Notes under the pieces: generated by a model | Told to the model about the DNA's origin: nothing | Seen by the model: only the letters and a program-made list of their open reading frames with translations | Databases searched by the model: none | Shown here: positions 34,783-42,843 of the stretch, piece by piece | Numbering within the stretch: position 1 is the stretch's first letter | Layout of the letters: each line of letters starts with the position of its first letter | NCBI GenBank assembly: GCA_002713365.1 | Contig: PASR01000009.1 | Location: 17,652 to 70,445 of the forward strand | From: Rhodospirillaceae bacterium | Lineage (GTDB): Bacteria; Pseudomonadota; Alphaproteobacteria; UBA6615 | Direction of reading: 5' to 3' | DNA length: 52,794 nucleotides | Made by a program: the position numbers and the translations under genes

Positions 34783-36804
34783 TTATTCAGCAGCCATTTG
34801 ATCATCCAAATCAAATAATCGAGCATCACGTATCATTACATTGGCCGTAATCAATCCCTTACGACCATCTTCAAACATCAATTCCGTAGATATCTGACAA
34901 TGATTTTCTATTCCATAAAGAGCATCAATTGCGCTTGAATATTTTTCAGCAATAAAATTACGACGTACTTTGCGGGTGCGGGTTAACTCTCCATCATCCG
35001 CATCAAGCTCTTTATGTAACAGTAAAAAGCGTTTTATTTGAGCGCCAACTAGATTTGGTTCTCGGGCTAATTCACTATTTATTTGCTCAACATCTTCCTG
35101 AATTAAATCATAAACGGCTGGCATAGCAGCTAGCTCTTGATAACTTGAATAAGCAACACCACTACGTTCAGCCCAATTTCCAACAGCTTCTGAGTCAATA
35201 TTAATTATAACTGCACAAAATTCTCGCTGATCACCGAAAGCAACTGCTTCCTTAATATGCGAAAAAAACTTTAGCTTATTTTCGATGTACTTAGGGGCAA
35301 ACATTGTGCCATCAGAAAGTTTTCCTACATCTTTTGCCCTATCAATTATTTTAAGGTGACCGTCCTCACCAATTATACCAGCATCCCCAGTATGGACCCA
35401 ACCCTCGCTTGTTTTAGTTTTAGCTGTTTCCTCCGGATTTTTAAAATACTCTTTAAAAACTCCAGGACTACGAAACATCACTTCGCCGTTTTCGGTAAGT
35501 TTAATTTCTACTCCCGGCGTGGGAACACCAACCGTGTCTGGTTTAACTTCTCCATTTGGCTGCACAGTTATAAATACGCTAGCTTCAGTTGATCCGTATA
35601 ATTGTTTTAAGTTAACACCTAGGGAACGATAAAAAGTAAAAATATCGGGTCCAATGGCTTCACCAGCTGTATAACCCACCCGAATTCTACTAAACCCTAA
35701 TGTATTTTTAAGTGGTCCATATATTAGCAAGTTTCCAATGCTATACATAACCTGGTTAATAAACGTTACAGGCCGATTATCAAGAATATCAGGGCCTACC
35801 CGCCTAGCTAATGCCATAAAATATTCAAATAACTTACGTTTTATTTTACTAGAATCAGCCATTCGTATCATCACAGATGTTAATATGTTTTCATAAATTC
35901 GTGGAGGAGCAAAAAAATATGTTGGCCCTAATTCCCTTAGATCAGTTAACAATGTTTCAGGTGACTCCGGACAAGAAACACAGAAACCAACAGCATATGA
36001 TTGAGCATATGACAAAACGTGATCACCCACCCAAGCCATAGGTAGATAAGCAAGACATTCATCTTTCTCATTTAGACCTTCCTGATTGGCAGCATTTATT
36101 GACGTTTGAATTATAGCTTCATGGGTTAGAACAACACCTTTAGGCTTTCCTGTGGTACCAGAGGTGTAGAGAATGATTGAAGTGTCTTTTCCTTTTCCCT
36201 TAGAAACTTCAGCATCAAAATAATTAGGATTATCGCGACCAAAATTTCTACCTAACTCGAGAATATCATCCATATTGTACAAATATTCTTGAGTATAGTT
36301 ACGCATTCCACGCGGTTGGTCATAAATTATAGTTTCTAGAAGCGGGCATTCATCTAGTATAGATAATAACTTATCAACCTGCTCTTGATCCTCAACAACT
36401 GCAAACCTAACTGAAGCGTGATCTAAAACAAATTTTATCTCATCAGCTACAGAATCTTGATACATGGGAACTGGAATTGCACCCAATGATTGGGCACCAG
36501 CCATTGTCCAGTAAAGCCTAGGACGATTATCTCCTATAATAGCTATGGAATCTCCTCGAGCCAGACCAAGTGAAGCAAGACCATTCGCTAGAGCGGTTAC
36601 CTCTTCTGCTACTTCATGCCATGTCCAGGATTGCCAAATACCAAAATCTTTTTCACGCATGGCTACACTTGAGCCGCGTCGCATAGAATGACTCTTTAAA
36701 AGCTTAGGAAACGTATCTACTTCAGACAAAATCATAGCATCTGATACAAGTGGTTTAATAGCGTCAGCCTCTTGGCTCTTTCTCGCCAGCTTTACATCTA
36801 TCAT
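34783..36804 (-). CDS. Long-chain/aryl acyl-CoA ligase (AMP-forming)
   Basis: A 673-aa AMP-forming ligase. The nucleotide loop YTSGTTGKPKG is at 213-223 and intact. LYGSTEASVFI is the A5 motif, GWVHTGDAG the A7 hinge region, and KDVGKLSDGTMFAPKYIENKLK the lid. Size and motifs match the long-chain fatty acid CoA ligase/AMP-binding protein that usually precedes livGHMKF in proteobacteria. It activates a carboxylic acid, probably the compound brought in by the Liv transporter (inference). Ribosome site is weak (GAGAATAG). A 170-nt gap separates it from the aldolase upstream, so an internal promoter is possible. Confidence 0.92.
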   Translation of the reverse strand: MIDVKLARKSQEADAIKPLVSDAMILSEVDTFPKLLKSHSMRRGSSVAMREKDFGIWQSWTWHEVAEEVTALANGLASLGLARGDSIAIIGDNRPRLYWTMAGAQSLGAIPVPMYQDSVADEIKFVLDHASVRFAVVEDQEQVDKLLSILDECPLLETIIYDQPRGMRNYTQEYLYNMDDILELGRNFGRDNPNYFDAEVSKGKGKDTSIILYTSGTTGKPKGVVLTHEAIIQTSINAANQEGLNEKDECLAYLPMAWVGDHVLSYAQSYAVGFCVSCPESPETLLTDLRELGPTYFFAPPRIYENILTSVMIRMADSSKIKRKLFEYFMALARRVGPDILDNRPVTFINQVMYSIGNLLIYGPLKNTLGFSRIRVGYTAGEAIGPDIFTFYRSLGVNLKQLYGSTEASVFITVQPNGEVKPDTVGVPTPGVEIKLTENGEVMFRSPGVFKEYFKNPEETAKTKTSEGWVHTGDAGIIGEDGHLKIIDRAKDVGKLSDGTMFAPKYIENKLKFFSHIKEAVAFGDQREFCAVIINIDSEAVGNWAERSGVAYSSYQELAAMPAVYDLIQEDVEQINSELAREPNLVGAQIKRFLLLHKELDADDGELTRTRKVRRNFIAEKYSSAIDALYGIENHCQISTELMFEDGRKGLITANVMIRDARLFDLDDQMAAE

Positions 36805-36974
36805 CGCTATTCTCGCTACTATGACTAGCTAAGTTTACAAACCGTTAGCTACTTATTGGTTCGATACCTGCTTTTAAATTTATATAATTCTTTAACGTTT
36901 ACTTTTTCTTTCATCACTCCTAGTTCATCAAACGCTTATGGACAATCAGCCTATAGTTGGAATACGTGAATTAA

Positions 36975-37763
36975 TTATTCGCGAAACCCTGGGTTAACTG
37001 AATCTAACCTTCTCAGATGTCCCGGCCAATCGCGTACAGAAATATTCACATTCTTATCAAACTGTTTGGCAGCATGCTCACAAACCTCGTCAGAAGGAAT
37101 AATTAATTTTGCTCCGGAGGCCATAGCCTGAAGCTGACTGCGCGCGCATTTTTCCATATAAAATATCAATGAAAACGCCTCATCAATAGTACGCCCAGCA
37201 GTAAGGAGGCCATGATTACGTAATACCATACAATGGTGAGAGCCTAAATCATTCGCTAAACGTTCACGTTCATCTAGATTGAAAGCAAGTCCTTCATAGT
37301 CATGATAGGCAACCCGATTATAAAGACGCATGGCATGCTGACTTATAGGTAAAAAACCACATTCAATTGCAGAAATTGCCATTCCAGCAATAGAGTGCGT
37401 GTGCAAAACACAATTTATATCTTCTCTAGCTTCATGCACTGCACTATGTATGGTATAACCGGCAGGATTAATTTTATATGGGCTATCACTTAACACGTTG
37501 CCCTCTATGTCAACCTTGATAAGACTTGACGCAGTGATTTCATTAAACATGAGGCCAAACGGATTTAGAAGAAAAGCTTCTTCTTCAGGTATTTTAGCTG
37601 AAATATGAGTGCGGGTCATGTCGGACATATCATAAAGATCAACTAACCGATAACAAGCTGCTAGATTAACACGAGTTTCCCATTCTTCATGACTAACCTG
37701 ACCATAGGCCGAAGGTATAGCATCTAAGGGAGCAAAATCTTCTATATTTGCAACATTAGCCAA
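36975..37763 (-). CDS. Class II aldolase/adducin-family protein
   Basis: A 262-aa adducin-like class II aldolase. FLLNPFGLMFNEITASSLIKVD is the N-terminal family block. The zinc ligands are the HTH pair in CVLHTHSIAG and the later histidine in VLRNHGLLTAG; YRLVDLYDMSD opens the domain. Family members cleave or decarboxylate hydroxy-keto acids or phosphosugars, but many adducin-type members are unassigned. The start is TTG, with AAGGAG 8 nt upstream. It is 67 nt downstream of a FAH hydrolase on the same strand, a combination common in aromatic meta-cleavage and sugar-acid routes. Confidence 0.9.
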   Translation of the reverse strand: MANVANIEDFAPLDAIPSAYGQVSHEEWETRVNLAACYRLVDLYDMSDMTRTHISAKIPEEEAFLLNPFGLMFNEITASSLIKVDIEGNVLSDSPYKINPAGYTIHSAVHEAREDINCVLHTHSIAGMAISAIECGFLPISQHAMRLYNRVAYHDYEGLAFNLDERERLANDLGSHHCMVLRNHGLLTAGRTIDEAFSLIFYMEKCARSQLQAMASGAKLIIPSDEVCEHAAKQFDKNVNISVRDWPGHLRRLDSVNPGFRE

Positions 37764-37830
37764 AATAAATACTCCTTATAAAATTTTAATTATATTGTTT
37801 CTTTAATTATTAAAGTTTGCTGAAAAAACT

Positions 37831-38820
37831 CTATCTCTCGTCAAAAACATTACAAATTTGAACGCCCAGGCCTTCAGCATTCGCTTCAACAATATCGCCA
37901 TCTTTAAGATAAGTGCCTTTGCCGTGTCCAACCCCTTCAGGGGTACCTGTCGAAATAATATCCCCTGGATAAAGTGAAATCTGGGCCGAGGCATGCTCAA
38001 TTTGTTCTTCAACAGAAAAAACCATTTCACCCGCTAAATCATTTTGTTTAATTTGGCCGTTAACCTTAAGGGATAGGTTAATATCCCGATAATCACCAAT
38101 AAATTCAGCGGGAACAAAATATGGGCCCATCGGAGCAAAGGTATCATGGCTCTTTCCCGTAAACCAGTCAGTTCGTAAAGTTGGCCAATCAGGGCGGCTT
38201 TGGGCATCTCTTGCGGTTATATCGTTTGTTGTCATATATCCTGCAACATATTTTAAAGCTTTTTCAGCTGGCACACGCTTAGCCACTTTACCCACGGCTA
38301 GTGCCAACTCCACTTCCCAATCCACCTTCTTAGATTCAGGTGGCAGTATAATATCATCAAAAGCCCCAACCAAAGAACTGGGTGATTTAAGAAAAGAATA
38401 AGGCCTTACCCGAGCTTTATCTCTATCAAGCATATTATCCCGTTCTTCATCATTTTGAGCTGTGCCTGCATTCAGCATTTCTCTAATATGGCCTCCATAA
38501 TTCGCAGCAGCATAAATCATTTTTGACGGCTTTAAAATTGGCGGAAGGACTTTAAGGTCTGATAGTTTTTTTACCCCCCCCCAATCAGCAGCATCTCGGC
38601 CGTTATCACTTACAAATTCCGTAATATATCGAAGCGCATCAAAGTTAGCTTCCCATCTGTTAAGAATTTCATGAATGCTATCAGTCGTGGATAAAACATT
38701 TTTTCCATATGCTTTAGCTACAAAGGATAAGTTATAAATTACTTCATCTATAACCAATCCCACATACGGGTTATTACCATTAATAGAAAAGGTGCCTAAT
38801 TTAAACTCGACCTTAGTCAT
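37831..38820 (-). CDS. Fumarylacetoacetate hydrolase family protein (second copy)
   Basis: A 329-aa FAH-family enzyme. KKVDWEVELALAVGK provides the acidic metal ligands, GYMTTNDITARDAQSR the active-site stretch, and YPGDIISTGTPEGVGHGKG the hallmark C-terminal motif. The latter is more canonical than in the copy at 1.9-2.9 kb. Likely substrates are acylpyruvates or 2-oxo-hept-ene-dioates from ring cleavage. AGGAAG precedes the ATG. It lies between the GST (32 nt) and the aldolase in the long operon-like run, which favours an aromatic or lignin-type pathway over amino-acid catabolism. Confidence 0.92.
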   Translation of the reverse strand: MTKVEFKLGTFSINGNNPYVGLVIDEVIYNLSFVAKAYGKNVLSTTDSIHEILNRWEANFDALRYITEFVSDNGRDAADWGGVKKLSDLKVLPPILKPSKMIYAAANYGGHIREMLNAGTAQNDEERDNMLDRDKARVRPYSFLKSPSSLVGAFDDIILPPESKKVDWEVELALAVGKVAKRVPAEKALKYVAGYMTTNDITARDAQSRPDWPTLRTDWFTGKSHDTFAPMGPYFVPAEFIGDYRDINLSLKVNGQIKQNDLAGEMVFSVEEQIEHASAQISLYPGDIISTGTPEGVGHGKGTYLKDGDIVEANAEGLGVQICNVFDER

Positions 38821-38852
38821 TTATACTTCCTATCATATTTTTAAATATTTAG

Positions 38853-39545
38853 TTACCAATCATAACCTGGATTAGCACGCGCTAAACCATCATAGAGATC
38901 TAGTACGCGCTGAAACCAATCATAAACAGGATCCCCTGATTTAATAATTGCAAAGGCACTAACCGTCCGCGCCCAAATAAATGGACTGAGAGCTACGTAG
39001 TCGGAATAGGATGGATAATCACCACCAAGAAAAGGTGACTCAGCCAAAACTTTTCTCATGGGCTCTAACCTTTCATATAAATCTAAAAGCCGGTGTTCGC
39101 GTCCTTCTTGTATACCATCAATGTTACGACCAACACGTTTACTACGCGTCATATGAAAATACTCTTTATCTTCTGGGGTTAACTGAGCATATATGTCCTC
39201 GACAATCATTGTGAACACCAAGGTGCTAATTCTACTAACAGCCCACTCCTGTACAAAAAGAGCATGCTGATATCCATCACTACCTGCCAATAGAGGCGAA
39301 CGATCGGAATATCTTTCATCAAGGTAGTTTGCGATAGTCCAACTATCACATATCCAGGTGCCATCATCATCTATAACCGGCACAGTCGTAAAAGATCCGT
39401 CACCAATATTGCGTATCTCTGTAAACTTTGTTGGTATTGTTGAAAAACTTAATCCCTTATGGGCCAATGCCATTTTCGTTCGCCAACAATTAGAGCTGAA
39501 TCTGCGGTCATCCTGACCAACCAAATCATACAATAAAATAGTCAT
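38853..39545 (-). CDS. LigE-type (beta-etherase family) glutathione S-transferase
   Basis: A 230-aa glutathione transferase. The N-terminal thioredoxin fold has LYDLVGQDDRRFSSNCWRTK with S17 four residues before W21, as in Sphingobium LigE. VPVIDDDGTWICDSWTIANYLDERY is the glutathione-binding block, and GREHRLLDLYERLEPMRKVLAESPFLGGDYPSYSDY is the helical domain. Several blocks match LigE from memory. LigE cleaves beta-aryl ether bonds of lignin-derived dimers with glutathione. The natural substrate here is not proven and could be another ether or thioether. AAGGTAA precedes the ATG. Gene is 69 nt downstream of a flavin monooxygenase. Confidence 0.88.
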   Translation of the reverse strand: MTILLYDLVGQDDRRFSSNCWRTKMALAHKGLSFSTIPTKFTEIRNIGDGSFTTVPVIDDDGTWICDSWTIANYLDERYSDRSPLLAGSDGYQHALFVQEWAVSRISTLVFTMIVEDIYAQLTPEDKEYFHMTRSKRVGRNIDGIQEGREHRLLDLYERLEPMRKVLAESPFLGGDYPSYSDYVALSPFIWARTVSAFAIIKSGDPVYDWFQRVLDLYDGLARANPGYDW

Positions 39546-39614
39546 ATGAATTACCTTAGATGAGTTTAAAAATAGAACTTAATAATAAAAGGCTAGATTA
39601 ATCAAAGAATACTA

Positions 39615-40700
39615 TTAAGCAGCCTTTGAGAAGTTGGATGTAAATTCAGGCGCCACTTTTTCTGCAAACTGCTTCAGTACTCCATGGCGCAGCTCTCTTG
39701 GAACACCGACGGTTGCGGGATGCACTATAATATGGTTAAAGCCAATGGCCATAAGCTTTTCAACTTGAGTACATATTTTCTTAGGTGATCCTACTAGGTT
39801 ATGGCTAGAAAAATTATCAATATTATCAGGGTTAGACAACAAAGTGAGGTTTTTAAAAAAACGGCTAAACTGCTCATATCCCTTAATGTCAATCCAAAAA
39901 TCAGATTCTGCTTCATAGTGTTCAGACTGTAGTTTAAAAAATTTAGATAAATGTGTGCGCGCTAAATCTATCGCTTCATCATCACTATCAGCTAATATTG
40001 TATGAGCCATAACTGGCCTTCTTGTATCACTGGGATAACCACTTAAGGTAGCCTGTTGACTCCAGGCATTCATTGCCTTCTCAAGAACATGAAACGGAAA
40101 TTGACATGTGTTAAGTGGGGCCAATCCCATCTCAGCCATGATAGTAGCACTTTGCGGACTACCAAGCGCTCCATATAAATGAATTCGCTCAGTATTTGGA
40201 GTTGGGCGAATTTTTATACTACGGTTCGTATTATAATACTTTCCTGAATAACAAAATTCGTCACCATTTAGGGCTCTTTTTAAAACTTCATAACAATCTT
40301 TGAAACGATCACGAGCTTCCTCCATATTTATATCAAATACATCATACTCAAGTTTCGCTGTACCACGCCCAAGACCTAAATAGAGATTTCCGCTACACAA
40401 ATTGCTTAACATAGCTATTTCACCAGCTAAGCGAACTGGGTTATACCAAGGCGCTACTAAAACTGCTGCACCAAAACCAAGCCCTGGAAACTGTGGGGCT
40501 AGGTTGGCCATAAACATAAGAGGGCTAGGAGTAGGAAAATAATCCGAAAAATGATGCTCTAACATCCAAGCACTATCATAGCCTAGTGAATAACCTAGTC
40601 TACAATCAGTTATGACCTCTTCATAAAGTTGCGCATCTGATAGACCTATAGTTCCGACAGGGGCAACAGCAAATGCAAAATTCAGGTTTTTACCAGTCAT
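39615..40700 (-). CDS. Luciferase-like (LLM) flavin-dependent oxidoreductase
   Basis: 361 aa from the ATG at 40700, chosen because AGAGGAG lies 7 nt upstream; an ATG at 40718 would add six residues over that site. The fold is a bacterial luciferase-like TIM barrel: YDSAWMLEHHFSDYFPTPSPLMFMANLA, LGFGAAVLVAPWYNPVRLAGEIAMLSNL, LYLGLGRGTAKLEYDVF. The flavin is F420 or FMN and probably FMN here; the class includes alkanal monooxygenases and monooxygenases of sulfonates or aromatic acids. It is the first gene of the minus-strand run and is divergent from the carboxymuconolactone decarboxylase-like gene. Confidence 0.9.
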   Translation of the reverse strand: MTGKNLNFAFAVAPVGTIGLSDAQLYEEVITDCRLGYSLGYDSAWMLEHHFSDYFPTPSPLMFMANLAPQFPGLGFGAAVLVAPWYNPVRLAGEIAMLSNLCSGNLYLGLGRGTAKLEYDVFDINMEEARDRFKDCYEVLKRALNGDEFCYSGKYYNTNRSIKIRPTPNTERIHLYGALGSPQSATIMAEMGLAPLNTCQFPFHVLEKAMNAWSQQATLSGYPSDTRRPVMAHTILADSDDEAIDLARTHLSKFFKLQSEHYEAESDFWIDIKGYEQFSRFFKNLTLLSNPDNIDNFSSHNLVGSPKKICTQVEKLMAIGFNHIIVHPATVGVPRELRHGVLKQFAEKVAPEFTSNFSKAA

Positions 40701-40958
40701 TTTCGTGCTCCTCTTCATTTAAAATATTATAACATATACGACATAAGTCATACCGATAATAATATTTAATACTGCTCATATAGTGTTATAAATTCATCAT
40801 TTATCTTTATTTTTATCCCTAGCAATAAAAATCTTACAGTTAATATTTATAAAAATAATTATTATATATTTAATGGCCAATTAAAAGCCGTGTAGATAGA
40901 GCCTCAAGCTCATTAATATTAACTATATTGAGTTAATACATTATGGAGAATAATACCG

Positions 40959-41360
40959 ATGGCTAAATCATTAGAAAATCAGCAAAAGGACAGAGCAAGG
41001 ATACAAAAACTGTATTTTGATGGTCTTACAGGAGAAAAAGTTTTTGATTTATGGGATTCATTCGATTCTGAATTAGCCCTAGATCTTACTCACTTCATAT
41101 CAGGTTCTATGTATGCAAGAGAAAAAATTTCTCATAAGACAAGACAATTAACGGTGATATCTGCATTAACCGTAATGGGAAAATCAGAAGAACTTCAAGT
41201 ACATATTTACGGTGCCTTAAATGTTGGTTGTACACCTGAAGAAATTGCAGAAGTTATATTTCAGATGTTTACTTATGCTGGCGCTCCAGCTGTTAATGAC
41301 GGTCTGAAAGCATTACGGGCAGTGATGAATAAAAAAGAAGTAGAAAAAACTAAAACATAG
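40959..41360 (+). CDS. Carboxymuconolactone decarboxylase family protein
   Basis: A 133-aa all-helical protein. LTVISALTVMGKSEELQVHIYGALNVGCTPEEIAEVIFQMFTYAG is the standard CMD motif with the histidine in VHIYGA. The single Cys is not part of a CxxC, so it is of the PcaC decarboxylase or other CMD kind rather than the AhpD peroxidase kind. PcaC decarboxylates gamma-carboxymuconolactone in the protocatechuate branch. GGAG precedes the start. It is divergent from the LLM gene and shortly upstream of an SDR (28 nt). Confidence 0.88.
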   Translation: MAKSLENQQKDRARIQKLYFDGLTGEKVFDLWDSFDSELALDLTHFISGSMYAREKISHKTRQLTVISALTVMGKSEELQVHIYGALNVGCTPEEIAEVIFQMFTYAGAPAVNDGLKALRAVMNKKEVEKTKT

Positions 41361-41388
41361 TAGATAACATATGAAAGGCATGTGAAAG

Positions 41389-42150
41389 ATGAATATTGAT
41401 GGTCAATCAGCAATTATAACCGGAGGTGGATCTGGACTCGGCGCAGCAACTTCTGCAGCCTTGGTAGCTGCAGGGGCAAAGGTAGCAATATTAGACCAAC
41501 ATTATGAAAGCGCTCAAAATACAGCAGATAAGATAGGTTGCCTCGCAATAAAGTGCGATGTTGGCAGTGGGGATGATGCACAAAAAGCTCTTGAACAGGC
41601 GAGAAGTGCACATGGGATACCTAGTATATTAGTAAATTGTGCTGGAATCGGACCAGGTGCTGCCGTTGTAGGGAAAACAGGGCCTGTGGATCTAGAATGG
41701 TTCGAACAAACTATACGAGTTAATCTTACTGGTACTTTCAATATGATACGCCTAGTAGCGGCTGATATGATCAAAAAGGAAACAAGCTCTGAAGGTGAGA
41801 AAGGCGTTATTATTAATACGGGTTCAACTTCGGCATATGAAGGACAAGTCGGTCAGTCCGCTTATGCAGCATCTAAAGCCGGTGTAGTTGGAATGGGCAT
41901 CGCGTTAGCACGAGAATTTGCTCGAGAAGGCATTCGCGTAATGACTATATCACCCGGTCCATTCGATACCCCACTTTTTGAATCTATGCCCCCAAAAGCC
42001 TACCAACGTCTCCTAGAATCAGCTCAATTTCCTAAACGAGCAGGAAAGCCAAGTGAGTATGCGCAGCTAGTTACTAGTATAATTCAAAACCCTATGCTTA
42101 ATGGCGAATCCATAAGACTTGATGGAGCAATACGCATGGGGCCTAGATAA
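41389..42150 (+). CDS. HSD10-like short-chain 3-hydroxyacyl-CoA dehydrogenase
   Basis: A 253-aa SDR. The cofactor motif TGGGSGLGAA is at 11-20, NCAG at 83-86, the catalytic Ser146 region is NTGSTSAYEGQ, and Y159/K163 form YAASK. The long insertion TGPVDLEWFEQTIRVNLTGTFN and the end LNGESIRLDGAIRMGPR match the type 2 3-hydroxyacyl-CoA dehydrogenase (HSD17B10-like) group. Likely role is oxidation of 3-hydroxyacyl-CoA in a beta-oxidation-like route. It follows the CMD gene in the same orientation. Confidence 0.9.
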   Translation: MNIDGQSAIITGGGSGLGAATSAALVAAGAKVAILDQHYESAQNTADKIGCLAIKCDVGSGDDAQKALEQARSAHGIPSILVNCAGIGPGAAVVGKTGPVDLEWFEQTIRVNLTGTFNMIRLVAADMIKKETSSEGEKGVIINTGSTSAYEGQVGQSAYAASKAGVVGMGIALAREFAREGIRVMTISPGPFDTPLFESMPPKAYQRLLESAQFPKRAGKPSEYAQLVTSIIQNPMLNGESIRLDGAIRMGPR

Positions 42151-42242
42151 ATTGGATCACTAGGATTTTATTAAAACCACCAAGCTACTTAAGGGAGAGG
42201 TTTACAGAATAATTTAAAATTACCTAATAGGTAAATATGACA

Positions 42243-42394
42243 CTAAACTATATTTATTATAACATTTCCTATATGATGTGCGTCTTCTACCATCTCGTGT
42301 GCAGCTACAATATCTGATAAAGAAAAACTAGAAGAAACACTTGGCATATACAAAACCTTGTGCTAGGAAACCGGCCGCTCTCTTTTATTAAGTA
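42243..42394 (-). pseudogene. Decayed C-terminal fragment of an MDR quinone-oxidoreductase-like gene
   Basis: Reading the minus strand to a TAG at 42243-42245 gives MPSVSSSFSLSDIVAAHEM followed by VEDAHHIGNVIINIV. This fits the C-terminus of medium-chain quinone reductases (a P-x-S-x-x-F-x-L-x-E, AH...ME...H-x-G-x-I-x-I pattern). Slightly upstream, in another frame, LIKESGRF resembles the preceding family block, so a frameshift of about 22 nt separates the two. The N-terminal 85 percent is gone. The intact MDR genes in the window end comparably (GKHFGKIAINI). Confidence 0.7.
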
Positions 42395-42436
42395 ACATAA
42401 CAAATATGATGGCTAAAAATGAGGGACTTTTAGAAT

Positions 42437-42442
42437 TATAAT
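42437..42442 (+). promoter_or_regulatory. Putative -10 box of rpsU
   Basis: TATAAT, a perfect -10 hexamer, about 11 nt before the AAGGAGG ribosome site. The -35 region is weak (CTAAAA-like at about 18 nt). The implied leader is very short. Confidence 0.35.
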
Positions 42443-42457
42443 AGAACATTTAAGGAG

Positions 42458-42673
42458 GTGAGTACCATAGTTCAAGTCGTTGTACGTGATAACAACGTCG
42501 ACCAAGCCCTCAAAGCGCTAAAGAAAAAAATGCAGCGTGAGGGTGTTTTCCGCGAAATGAAGCTACGTCGGAGTTATGAAAAACCGTCAGAGAAACGAGC
42601 GCGGGAAAAGGCAGAAGCAGTCCGTAGAGCTCGTAAGCTAGCTCGAAAACGTAAAGAACGGGAAGGCTACTAA
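42458..42673 (+). CDS. rpsU: 30S ribosomal protein S21
   Basis: A 71-aa protein identical in pattern to bacterial S21: [20 protein letters not shown], then [21 protein letters not shown] and a basic [18 protein letters not shown] tail. S21 binds the 30S platform near the anti-Shine-Dalgarno and helps initiation. The start is odd. The only accepted start codon in frame is a GTG at 42458 that overlaps AGGAGG itself, adding Met-Ser-Thr before IVQVVV. The homologous start (M-VQVVV) corresponds to ATA at 42467, 8 nt after AGGAGG, an ideal spacing. Either is possible. It is convergent with pntB. Confidence 0.95.
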   Translation: MSTIVQVVVRDNNVDQALKALKKKMQREGVFREMKLRRSYEKPSEKRAREKAEAVRRARKLARKRKEREGY

Positions 42674-42722
42674 CGTCGTACTTTTATATTATCCAATTTG
42701 GATATTCACACCTTTAAACAAA

Positions 42723-42770
42723 AAATCGGTATTCTTGGGACCTATGTGTGGGTCCCAAGAATACCGATTT
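42723..42770. terminator. Strong bidirectional intrinsic terminator (rpsU / pnt operon)
   Basis: A perfect 20-bp inverted repeat: left arm 42723-42742, 8-nt loop 42743-42750, right arm 42751-42770, with GGGACC/GGTCCC at the loop end. On the minus strand it is followed by TTTTTTGTTT, so it is an excellent rho-independent terminator for the pnt operon, whose last gene ends at 42844. On the plus strand, after rpsU, the tail is weaker (ATTTATAT). Confidence 0.9.
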
Positions 42771-42843
42771 ATATGTTAGGCAGTCCTACGTATTAAACAA
42801 TCTACTAAGCAATTAAAAAATTGATCTGGAATATAGACTAATC

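Larger units (their letters stand above)
42151..42457. other. Intergenic region with MDR remnant and rpsU promoter
   Basis: 307 nt without an intact gene. It contains, on the minus strand, a decayed medium-chain reductase C-terminus (42243-42394) and, near the right end, a TATAAT-like -10 before rpsU (42437-42442). Nothing else recognisable. Confidence 0.6.

Noticed and set aside
36975-37763. Assignment of the class II aldolase as OtnC to complete the erythronate pathway
   Set aside because: The LNPFGLMFNEITASSL block is adducin-type rather than OtnC-type, and it is operonic with other genes.
37803-38030. A 75-codon frame overlapping the end of the FAH gene
   Set aside because: It lies in another frame of a strongly supported gene and has no ribosome site or family match.
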